Part shown: positions 25,180 to 32,026 of the stretch, one piece after another
Numbering within the stretch: the stretch's first letter is position 1
Layout of the letters: each line of letters opens with the position of its first letter
Program-made: the position numbers and the translations under genes
The notes under the pieces: model-generated
Databases searched by the model: none
What the model was told of the DNA's origin: nothing
What the model saw: only the letters and a program-made list of their open reading frames with translations
Origin: Chitinophagales bacterium
GTDB taxonomy: Bacteria > Bacteroidota > Bacteroidia > Chitinophagales > Saprospiraceae
DNA length: 64,000 nt
Assembly: GCA_013298845.1 (NCBI GenBank)
Contig: JAAFJN010000011.1
Coordinates: 62,001 to 126,000 of the forward strand
Reading direction: 5' to 3'

Positions 25180-26412
25180 ATGGTGTATATATTTTATGTC
25201 CTCTCCGGATTCATTATTTTTCAACTGGTGTTGCCATTTCTAACGGTGGCCAGTTCCCGACTGTTTGGTCACGAACAACTCAACACCTCCCAAGAGACGA
25301 CCCACGATTACGGCTGCATTATTACGGCTTATAAAAATGCCCAAATCGCGATCCCGTTAGTACATTCCTTACTCCGGCAAATGCACCCCAAATTCCACAT
25401 TTACCTGGTGGCCGACAATTGCCCCGCCGACTTTTCCACGGGCATTCAAGACCCTCGGCTTTCCGAATTTGTCCCCGAACCGGCGTTAAACCTAAAGGCC
25501 AAAAGTATTATCTTCGCCATGGACCGTTTTGTGCGCGCCCACGATTATACCGTTATTTTTGACGCTGACAATTTGGCCCATCCGGCATTTTTGGCCGAGA
25601 TAGAGCGCTATGCACGCGCAGGTCACCGGTGCGTACAGGGGCAACGAACGGCCAAAAATACCGATAATGAATTTGCGGCCGCCGACTCCCTCGGCGAACA
25701 TTACAAAAATTACATTGAGCGGTACGCGCCTTATCTTCTGGGCAGTTCCTCGGTGATTAGTGGCTCGGGGATGGCGACCGAAACCACCCTGTACCGGGCC
25801 TATTTAAACAGTCCTGCCATTCAGGAAGGGCAACACCAATGGAAAAGGATGTTGCAGGAAGATAAAATTTTGCAAAATTTCCTGCTCTTATCCGGTGAGC
25901 GGATTGTTTACGCCCGCAAAGCCATTTGTTACGACGAAAAAGTGGATACTGCCGATGCCGTACAAACCCAACGGAGCCGCTGGTTATTTTCTTATTTTCA
26001 AAACTTGCCCAATACCCTGGCTATTCTCCGAAAAGGATTATTCCCGTTCAACTGGAATACCTTTTTCTTTGGATTAATCACCCTTTCGCTCCCCATGTTT
26101 ATACAGGTAGCGCTCGCGGGGGTGTTGTTTTTAATTGGGTTAGTGGTGCAACCAACGGTGAGTATCGCCATTGCCACCGCCGGAATCATTTTTGCGGGTA
26201 CAGTGTTATGGACACTTCAATTGTCGGGGCACCCGCAATTAATCACCAAAGCGCTAACGGCTATTCCGGCGTTTATCGGTCGCCAAGGTGTTGCATTATT
26301 AAAGATGGGGAACCCCAACAAAAACTTTAAACACACCGAGCACAAAAAATTTATTTCGGTGGACGAAATATTGGGGTCGGATAAAGACGACTCGAAGTCC
26401 GGGAATGGGTAA
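25180..26412 (+). CDS. Processive family 2 glycosyltransferase, membrane bound
   Basis: A 410-residue inner membrane GT2. A first hydrophobic segment (MVYIFYVLSGFIIFQLVLPF) is followed by the GT-A catalytic domain: CIITAYKNAQIAIPLV at about 47-62, the metal-binding DADNLAHPAF (about 127-136), an acidic EDKILQNFL (catalytic Asp, about 228-236), and the QxxRW motif seen as QRSRWLFSY (about 266-274). The last motif marks processive enzymes such as cellulose or hyaluronan synthases. Two or three C-terminal transmembrane segments complete the layout. A TTG at 25120 would add 20 residues, but the ATG at 25180 starts at the first membrane segment. The product is unknown; no polysaccharide genes adjoin it. 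Confidence 0.85.
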   Translation: MVYIFYVLSGFIIFQLVLPFLTVASSRLFGHEQLNTSQETTHDYGCIITAYKNAQIAIPLVHSLLRQMHPKFHIYLVADNCPADFSTGIQDPRLSEFVPEPALNLKAKSIIFAMDRFVRAHDYTVIFDADNLAHPAFLAEIERYARAGHRCVQGQRTAKNTDNEFAAADSLGEHYKNYIERYAPYLLGSSSVISGSGMATETTLYRAYLNSPAIQEGQHQWKRMLQEDKILQNFLLLSGERIVYARKAICYDEKVDTADAVQTQRSRWLFSYFQNLPNTLAILRKGLFPFNWNTFFFGLITLSLPMFIQVALAGVLFLIGLVVQPTVSIAIATAGIIFAGTVLWTLQLSGHPQLITKALTAIPAFIGRQGVALLKMGNPNKNFKHTEHKKFISVDEILGSDKDDSKSGNG

Positions 26413-26444
26413 AAAAAAGCCGCCCCGATGTACATCGGAGCGGC
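26411..26444 (-). terminator. Terminator downstream of fecR
   Basis: On the reverse strand GCCGCTCCGATG pairs with CATCGGGGCGGC (one mismatch), followed by eight T (plus-strand A at 26411-26418). The plus strand has no T-run, so it serves the FecR gene ending at 26480. Confidence 0.75.
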
Positions 26445-26479
26445 TCATGACAGTAATAATCGAAAGATGTTACACGCTT

Positions 26480-27478
26480 TTATAGGCAAGATCCTCCGGT
26501 AAATAATACCTGATTGGAGGACAAAAATGAAAATTCAATATTTAAGGACTCTTTCAAAGCCTTCAATGCCGCATTTACGTCATTGGGTACTTTGGTAGAG
26601 GTGTATATACAATCGAGTAATTTTTGATTTTCGACTTCAATATCAATATTGAAATACGATTCATAATCAGCAATTACCTGACGTACGGGAACGTTAATGA
26701 ATTCGAGGTGCCCGGATTTCCAAGCCAAATCATTAAACGAACTTATTTCACTAAGGGTAATTTTGGGCGTGTTATGCTCGTGGACGGCTATTTTTCCAGC
26801 CGTAACAATTGCACCATTATCCGCACTACCAATATCGAACCGAACTTTTCCGGTTTTAACCAATACAGAAGTGCCGCTAGCCATTTCTTTAACACTAAAA
26901 GAAGTACCCAAAACTTCTACTTTCTCCTTATTAGAAGTAGTAACGCAAAAATGCACCTGTGGATTGTGTACTACTTCGAAATATGCCTCGCCTTTGAGAT
27001 CAACGCAGCGGGCATCGAGACCAAATTCCCGAGGATAGGATACGGAACTCCCCTTGCGCAACCAAACGATTGAACCATCGGGCAGTTTAATTTCCCGGTG
27101 GTTATCAGCAACAACAACAATGGGTTCTTCCGCTTTAGAAACGGTGTAATAAGCCCAAACTGCTACCGTGACAAATGCAAGAGCGGCGGCGAGACGCGTC
27201 AAATTAGAAAAAGAAAAACCTAAAAAAACGGGTTTCTTTTGTTTTTCTTCCCGAATGCGCAGCATTACTTTGGCGAATGCATCGTCGAGGTCAGGTTCAA
27301 TTTCAGCCGTAACAGGTCCAATATTATCCACTTCATCCCAAACATGCTGATAAGACGCCGCAAGGTGCTGGTGTTCAGCGTTTGCGGCAAGCCATTCCTC
27401 CAAACGCGTTAATTCTTCAGTGGTGATTTCTCCACTAAGTTTTTTCGCAAGGAGCGCTATGTGTTCTTGATGTTGCAT
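26480..27478 (-). CDS. FecR-family anti-sigma factor
   Basis: A 332-residue single-pass inner membrane protein. An N-terminal cytoplasmic part of about 90 residues would bind the sigma factor (LAKKLSGEITTEELTRLEEW). A transmembrane helix lies at about 93-113 (LTRLAAALAFVTVAVWAYYTV region). The periplasmic FecR domain is at about 125-220 (REIKLPDGSIVWLRKGSSVSY and CVDLKGEAYFEV), and a C-terminal DUF4974/STN-like domain follows (about 250-330). In the usual pathway a TonB-dependent SusC-type receptor signals to FecR, which frees the sigma factor. The gene lies 56 bases downstream of its sigma factor on the same strand. No SusC/SusD pair follows; instead there is a terminator and a convergent glycosyltransferase. 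The receptor must be elsewhere or absent. Confidence 0.93.
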   Translation of the reverse strand: MQHQEHIALLAKKLSGEITTEELTRLEEWLAANAEHQHLAASYQHVWDEVDNIGPVTAEIEPDLDDAFAKVMLRIREEKQKKPVFLGFSFSNLTRLAAALAFVTVAVWAYYTVSKAEEPIVVVADNHREIKLPDGSIVWLRKGSSVSYPREFGLDARCVDLKGEAYFEVVHNPQVHFCVTTSNKEKVEVLGTSFSVKEMASGTSVLVKTGKVRFDIGSADNGAIVTAGKIAVHEHNTPKITLSEISSFNDLAWKSGHLEFINVPVRQVIADYESYFNIDIEVENQKLLDCIYTSTKVPNDVNAALKALKESLNIEFSFLSSNQVLFTGGSCL

Positions 27479-27534
27479 ATTTCTGTTAAAGTCATAAAGA
27501 AGACAGGCGGACTTTAAAAATCCCCTACTCTGGT

Positions 27535-28131
27535 TCAGAATATTTTTAAAAAAACAATTAAAGCGAGTATTACGGGATTATTCAACATGGCGTCTCGCAG
27601 CAACTTAAGGGCTTTAGTCATGTGATTTTCGATGGTTTTGGTGGAAATATCCAATTGTTGGGCAATTTCCTTGTGTGATAAACCATCGATACGATTAAGC
27701 AAAAAAACAATCCGGCACTTTTCGGGCAGGTTATCAATTGCCGCCGAAAGTTTGGATTCGCGGAGTTCTTGCCCCAAATAACGTTCTTGTTCTTCTTCGG
27801 AATGATCGCCCAGTTCCTTTTCCCAGTTTTCAGGCTCCAAAAAAACAAAATGCTTATTGGACTTTATGTAGTTAATGGAATCATTAACGCAAATCCGCCG
27901 GAAATACGGTGAAAAATACCCCTGAATTTCGATTTGTTCTCTTTTGTTCCACAAACGAACAAAAATAGTTTGGGCAAGGTCCTCGGCAGTATGTTCGTCT
28001 TTAACGTACTTGTTAATGGTGTTCACTGCACGCTTGTAGTAACGGTTAAACAAGAGGCCAAAAGCCGCATCATTCCCCGTTCTCATCCGGGCAATTAACT
28101 CTTCATCGTTAATATGTTCGCCGTTTTTCAT
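27535..28131 (-). CDS. ECF sigma factor, FecI/Bacteroidota type
   Basis: A 198-residue extracytoplasmic-function sigma factor. Region 2 lies at about 8-85 (ELIARMRTGNDAAFGLLFNRY, AEDLAQTIFVRLWNKREQI) and region 4 at about 120-180 (LPEKCRIVFLLNRIDGLSHKEIAQQLDISTKTIENHMTKAL in parts). This is the sigma-70 'Bacteroides expansion family 1' pattern. The frame opens at a TTG at 28143, but the ATG at 28131 (MKNGEHINDEEL) fits better. The final 12 residues (NNPVILALIVFLKIF) are hydrophobic, which is common in this family. Partner of the FecR protein 56 bases downstream. Its regulon is not visible; the adjacent genes do not include a SusCD locus. Confidence 0.93.
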   Translation of the reverse strand: MKNGEHINDEELIARMRTGNDAAFGLLFNRYYKRAVNTINKYVKDEHTAEDLAQTIFVRLWNKREQIEIQGYFSPYFRRICVNDSINYIKSNKHFVFLEPENWEKELGDHSEEEQERYLGQELRESKLSAAIDNLPEKCRIVFLLNRIDGLSHKEIAQQLDISTKTIENHMTKALKLLRDAMLNNPVILALIVFLKIF

Positions 28132-28250
28132 ACTATTTTGCAAAGGTCGTAATTTTTCTCGAAAATAATAGGGGATATGGCCGGAATTATTGTCCTAATG
28201 GCAAATTTATTTAATCCCGGTATAATCTTAATCGAATCTGCGGAAATTTT

Positions 28251-28940
28251 ATGACCATCAGTAAATTGCCTTCGCCCACCTTGGACAATAATATATTGTT
28301 CATGGGGCTAACACTAGACGAGCGGGCCGTTCTTCTCCAAAACGCCCAAACTGTCAATTACAACAAACATTCGGCCATCTTCGAACCCAATAAACCCGCC
28401 AATAAAGCCTATATTCTTTTGTCTGGCTCGGTAAAAATTACCGTTCACGCCGAAAGAAAAGATATTATAAAATACGTGGTTCGGCCAGGAATGCTCTTTG
28501 GTGAAGCCTTTTTAACCGGAGAGTTAGTACGCCGCGATTTTGCCTATGCCATGGAAGATAACACCGATGTTTTGGAAATTGACGCCCAAATCTTTTTGAT
28601 GTTATCCCGCAAAAACTTCAGTTTTGCCCAGGCTTTACTCCATTTTTTGGGAGAACGCCTGCGCCATACCGAACACCAACTCGAACGGGTTGTCCTCAAA
28701 GATTCTAAAAGTAGAATCATGGAATACCTGCACCAAATGGGCACTGAGCAAGGTCGCCAGGTTGGTATGGAAACGTTGGTAAAACACAATATGACGCACC
28801 AAGACATCGCGGATGTCACCGGCACCAGTCGCCAAATGGTAACCGCCGTTTTGAATCAACTTAAACGCGAAAATGTCTTGTATTTTAACCGCAAAAAAAT
28901 ATTGTTCCGCGACTTAAATTCGCTTCCGGCGGCTTCTTAA
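28251..28940 (+). CDS. Crp/Fnr-family transcriptional regulator
   Basis: A 229-residue regulator. An N-terminal cyclic-nucleotide-binding beta-roll covers about residues 20-130 (AYILLSGSVKITVHA, IIKYVVRPGMLFGEAFLTGE). A dimerisation helix follows, then a winged helix-turn-helix with HQDIADVTGTSRQMVTAVLN and LKRENVLYFNRKKILFRDL. No Fnr-type cysteine cluster is present, so it is not an Fe-S oxygen sensor. The pocket keeps FGEAFL, near the usual 'FGE' cAMP-contact position, but ligand binding cannot be judged. It is divergent from the ECF sigma gene with 119 bases between them, and no partner gene adjoins downstream. Confidence 0.93.
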   Translation: MTISKLPSPTLDNNILFMGLTLDERAVLLQNAQTVNYNKHSAIFEPNKPANKAYILLSGSVKITVHAERKDIIKYVVRPGMLFGEAFLTGELVRRDFAYAMEDNTDVLEIDAQIFLMLSRKNFSFAQALLHFLGERLRHTEHQLERVVLKDSKSRIMEYLHQMGTEQGRQVGMETLVKHNMTHQDIADVTGTSRQMVTAVLNQLKRENVLYFNRKKILFRDLNSLPAAS

Positions 28941-29307
28941 AACCGGCGGTTGGTTGCGCAATACAACAATAAAAACTTTTTGCCTCTTTGGGCAAATGGA
29001 GTCAGCATGCTCAAGGGAGCGCTGCAATGATATAGAATGGGTTTTGTTAAATATTAATACGAAGGCGGTGCACAATGGTGCGTCGCCTTTTTTTTGCCCC
29101 CCTACCCTGACCCGCCCGGCACCAATAGAAACACCGGATAACGACATTTCGTATCCGGTGTTTACCAAACCCTTACTGTGTTTATCAAGGAATGCTGTTG
29201 TTGCAACAGATCCGTAGGAAGGACTGAGTCCAATTAATTCATTAATGGATGTTTATCTTCATAGCTTAACGCAAGTGATTGTCTGTACGTTGGGTGACCA
29301 ACCCAAA
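28941..29307. other. 367-base intergenic region with a terminator and a second strong hairpin
   Basis: No gene was recognised. A terminator-like stem (AAGGCG at 29062-29067, CGCCTT at 29084-29089, GTGCAC..GTGC inside, then T-run to about 29095) probably ends the Crp gene. A second hairpin, AACACCGGATA (29130-29140) with TATCCGGTGTT (29152-29162), has no U-tract and is unexplained. The remainder shows no coding signal. Confidence 0.65.
29062..29095 (+). terminator. Probable Rho-independent terminator after the Crp/Fnr gene
   Basis: Stem AAGGCG..GTGCAC with GTGC..CGCCTT, loop AATG, followed by eight T. It lies 122 bases past the stop, so the message has a sizeable 3' untranslated region. Confidence 0.7.
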
Positions 29308-29787
29308 TTAGCCAAAAAATTCTTCCAGCATTTTTAAAAAATGGTCTTTTTGTCCCGAGGAGACGGCGAGCAGCATTCCGTTGTGCAAAATGACATGCCC
29401 TCCTTTTCCCCGTACGTACTTTTTCAAATGGTTAAGGTGGATGGTGTGTGAACGATGAATGCGCACAAAGGCATTCTTGGGAAGTTTGTTTTCAATTTCA
29501 CACAACGAGCGGCAAACCAACGTTTGGCGACCATCGGTGAAATGGATTAAGGTGTAGTTTCCACTGGCTTCCAGGTAAAGGATATGTTTTATTTTTTCAA
29601 AACTAATACCCTCCATCGTCGGAAGCATAATTTTTGTCTGCGTGGCTTTACCCACTTCCGGGTTGTTCCAATTTGCCGATACAACGGGCATGGACAATTC
29701 AGGTAATTCTCGCAATTCCTGCGACACCGGCCGGATGCCAAATGAAAATGTTTTGGTTGCAGTCTGTTTTTTTTGTGCCCTTGACAT
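29308..29787 (-). CDS. Stand-alone LytTR DNA-binding regulator
   Basis: A 159-residue protein made almost only of a LytTR domain (about residues 50-155). It shows HILYLEASGNYTLIHFTDG, RQTLVCRSLCEIENKLP, FVRIHRSHTIHLNHLKKY and a C-terminal GQKDHFLKMLEEFF. LytTR proteins bind direct repeats in promoters. Most are response regulators; this one has no receiver domain, so it is not a classic two-component protein. The frame extends upstream to 29985, but those residues come from the intergenic hairpin repeat, and the ATG at 29787 is chosen. The upstream region carries copy 1 of an approximately 86-nt hairpin repeat. Confidence 0.88.
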   Translation of the reverse strand: MSRAQKKQTATKTFSFGIRPVSQELRELPELSMPVVSANWNNPEVGKATQTKIMLPTMEGISFEKIKHILYLEASGNYTLIHFTDGRQTLVCRSLCEIENKLPKNAFVRIHRSHTIHLNHLKKYVRGKGGHVILHNGMLLAVSSGQKDHFLKMLEEFFG

Positions 29788-29833
29788 GGTATATACTGTA
29801 TTAGTTTGAACGGATGATAATGTCTGTTTGATA

Positions 29834-29918
29834 CTGAGCGTCGCGTGGTTTTGTGCATTACAATATGGGAGGTTCCAAAATCTTCCTGCACAAAACCTGC
29901 TGAGTCGAAGTATACCGA
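29834..29918 (+). repeat. Hairpin repeat, copy 1
   Basis: About 85 bases similar to 63280-63366 in the same orientation. It begins CTGAGCGTCGC, has an 11-bp perfect stem GGTTTTGTGCA (29847-29857) with TGCACAAAACC (29887-29897), an inner GGGAGGTTCC, and ends CTGAGTCGAAGTATACCGA. The rest of the 29788-30105 intergenic region shows no gene. Confidence 0.85.
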
Positions 29919-30105
29919 TGTATTTTGCATTTGATAAGACAAAGGTGCGGCTTTGTACGACGAACGCCAACCCATCTTTTGGCATAAGTCAGGTTTCAGA
30001 CCCTAATTTTATGTTTGGCAAAATGATAAAAAAGTGACAATTTTGAGCCGCGTTTTTTCATAGCGTCAATGGGTTTACCCAACCGGCGCGCTCACAACAC
30101 CATTT

Positions 30106-31641
30106 ATGGCAAAAATACCTTCCGATAAACTCCACAAACTCATCCGGGCGCTCACCCCGGCGGAACGGCGTTATTTCAAAATCTTTATCCGGGGCAAAAC
30201 CGACCGCGCCAGCAAATACTTGCACATGTTCGAAATGCTGGCCAATATGGACGTGTACGACAGCAACAAGGTGCGGAAAGTCATTTACGGCGAAAAACAG
30301 GAAGAAGACAGCAAAAAATACCCGGAACTAAAGGCCTACCTGTACGACCTTATTTTAAAAGCCCTTCAATCCTTCGATGAACAACATTCGCTGGAGGGAA
30401 AAATGACCAATTGGCTGCGGGCGGTTTCGTCGCTGTTCAAACGGGGGCATTACCCGGACTGTGAAACCCTGCTCTTAAAAGCCCAGCGCACCGCCGACCA
30501 ATACGAATTATTTTCGTGGCAACTTGATATATTGCGGTGGCTGCGGCATCTGGCTTACACCCGCATGGATGTGCAATATTTGCACGATAACTTGGATCTT
30601 TTGGACCAAAAAGAAGAAAAGGCAATGGAGCAAATGAGCAATTTGCAACAGTATCGAAAAACCTTTTTCAGGATGTATACCCTCATTCGGAAAGATGCCT
30701 TCCAGCGCGACGCCAACCGCGTGGATATTTTAAAAAAAATGCTCCCCGGTCACCTTTTTGACACACCCGACCAGGCCAAATCCATTCGGGCAACCATTAT
30801 GTATTACCGGACCATTAACCTGTATTATTACGCCATTCAGGATATTGACAATTTTTATGAAAGCGGCCAAAAACTGATTCAACTCATTGAAAATCAATTA
30901 TTTTTCCTGGAAGAAAACCAATCCGAATACATTTCGTCGCTGAGTAATTTAATTTTGGCCTGCGGTTTGCAAAATCGTTACGACGAGGTGCGGATTTGTT
31001 TAAAAAAACTCCGGGCACTTACCCCAAAAACCGAAGACGACCGCCAAAAAATTCACCGCCAATACTACTCTTCCATGTTTTTATTGTGCCAATTCAGCGG
31101 CGAATTTGAAATGGCGCAGCAGGAATTGGCCCGTTGCAAGGAAGAGGCCGAAATTTTGCGGTCGCGCAACTACGAAACATCCAGTTTTTATTTCCAGTAT
31201 TTCTACATGAGTTTTGGTTGCGACCAATTTGAAGACGCTTTGCACTATTTGAACGAATGGTTGTCGCAGCCCCGTTCGGTGGAAAGGGAAGATTTGCAGA
31301 GCCTGGCCCGAATACTGAGCCTGATTTTGCACTATGAACTAAATAACCTGTTGTTGTTGGATTCTTTGATTCGTTCGACCCGGCGTTTTTTAAAACAAAA
31401 GAACCGTCTTTACGACTTGGAAAAGCAATTTATTCACCTTATGGGTGATTTGATGAAGGCCCCCGGCACCGAAGATAAGAAGAAAATTATCCGGGAATTT
31501 GAAGCGCATTGGGATCAAATACCGGGAACGCAGGCATTGACGCAGATATTTGATTTAAAATCCTGGATTGACGCAAAAATCAGTGAAAAATCGTTTGGAG
31601 CGATCGTACGGGAGAAATGGGAGAAAAGAATAAAAAAATAA
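30106..31641 (+). CDS. Helical-repeat protein of unknown function
   Basis: A 511-residue soluble protein with no signal peptide and no membrane segment. It starts AKIPSDKLHKLIRALTPAER followed by RYFKIFIRG, a pattern I associate with a Bacteroidota family of unknown function. The rest is alpha-helical with TPR-like helix pairs (for example HYPDCETLLLKAQRTADQYE, and NRYDEVRICLKKLRALTPKT). It is rich in aromatic and charged residues, without a catalytic motif. A protein-interaction scaffold is plausible. It stands alone between the LytTR gene (divergent) and a convergent RiPP-like precursor gene. Confidence 0.8.
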   Translation: MAKIPSDKLHKLIRALTPAERRYFKIFIRGKTDRASKYLHMFEMLANMDVYDSNKVRKVIYGEKQEEDSKKYPELKAYLYDLILKALQSFDEQHSLEGKMTNWLRAVSSLFKRGHYPDCETLLLKAQRTADQYELFSWQLDILRWLRHLAYTRMDVQYLHDNLDLLDQKEEKAMEQMSNLQQYRKTFFRMYTLIRKDAFQRDANRVDILKKMLPGHLFDTPDQAKSIRATIMYYRTINLYYYAIQDIDNFYESGQKLIQLIENQLFFLEENQSEYISSLSNLILACGLQNRYDEVRICLKKLRALTPKTEDDRQKIHRQYYSSMFLLCQFSGEFEMAQQELARCKEEAEILRSRNYETSSFYFQYFYMSFGCDQFEDALHYLNEWLSQPRSVEREDLQSLARILSLILHYELNNLLLLDSLIRSTRRFLKQKNRLYDLEKQFIHLMGDLMKAPGTEDKKKIIREFEAHWDQIPGTQALTQIFDLKSWIDAKISEKSFGAIVREKWEKRIKK

Positions 31642-31649
31642 GGATAAAT

Positions 31650-31692
31650 GGCGGGTAACAAACGAACTTTTCAGTTGTATTTATTACCCACC
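31650..31692. terminator. Hairpin terminator between convergent genes
   Basis: GGCGGGTAA (31650-31658) pairs with TTACCCACC (31684-31692), one wobble; the loop contains a second small stem AACT/AGTT. On the reverse strand it is followed by ATTTATCC and then a T-rich stretch, so it mainly serves the precursor-peptide gene. Confidence 0.6.
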
Positions 31693-31700
31693 ATGTACCC

Positions 31701-31892
31701 TTATTTGCGATTATCAATTGTAGATGGTTCCTCAGCGCGGGTGTCTAACGATGTCCAACGAACGCGATAATCAAACTTGCGTCCTTTGATGATGTAAATA
31801 CCACCCTTCACCTCGGTCATTTGTTCTTTAGAAAGTGCAGTCGTAAAACTTTGTACTTTCAATTCATCAAGTGTCAATTTTTCCTTTGCCAT
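31701..31892 (-). CDS. RiPP-like precursor peptide with pinensin-type leader
   Basis: A 63-residue peptide. Residues 5-31 (KLTLDELKVQSFTTALSKEQ, then MTEVKGG) match the leader of pinensin-family lanthipeptide precursors, whose hallmark is 'L.LDELKVQSFVTSL' followed by a Gly-Gly cleavage site. The predicted core is residues 32-63. It is basic and aromatic at first (IYIIKGRKFDYRVRW) and Ser/Thr/Asp/Glu rich after that. It has no cysteine, so lanthionine rings cannot form; dehydrated residues or ester/amide rings remain possible. No dehydratase, cyclase, radical SAM, ATP-grasp or peptidase-containing ABC transporter lies in the window. A -7 promoter box lies upstream and a hairpin downstream, so the gene appears to be an independent unit. 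Confidence 0.8.
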   Translation of the reverse strand: MAKEKLTLDELKVQSFTTALSKEQMTEVKGGIYIIKGRKFDYRVRWTSLDTRAEEPSTIDNRK

Positions 31893-31927
31893 AAACAGAG
31901 ATTTAAATAGTGAGCGAATACGTGATT

Positions 31928-31935
31928 CAAAAGTA
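31928..31935 (-). promoter_or_regulatory. Promoter -7 box of the precursor-peptide gene
   Basis: Reverse strand reads TACTTTTG with TTTG 13 bases upstream; the leader to the ATG at 31892 is about 30 bases. Confidence 0.5.
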
Positions 31936-32026
31936 CGAACTCTCCGTTCAAATAGGATAATGACGCTTTGAACATTTTTTTGAAAAAGTCAGGTTCCTGA
32001 GGTTTGCCACAATTCCCGACGAACGT

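Noticed and set aside
26411-26444. Terminator for the glycosyltransferase gene
   Set aside because: On the plus strand the stem is preceded by A and not followed by T; the T-run is on the reverse strand, so it belongs to fecR.
29788-29985. Longer start for the LytTR protein
   Set aside because: The extra 66 residues come from the hairpin repeat and intergenic sequence and do not resemble any LytTR protein.
31701-31892. Lanthipeptide assignment for the small peptide
   Set aside because: The core has no cysteine and no lanthipeptide enzyme is in the window; only the leader type is supported.
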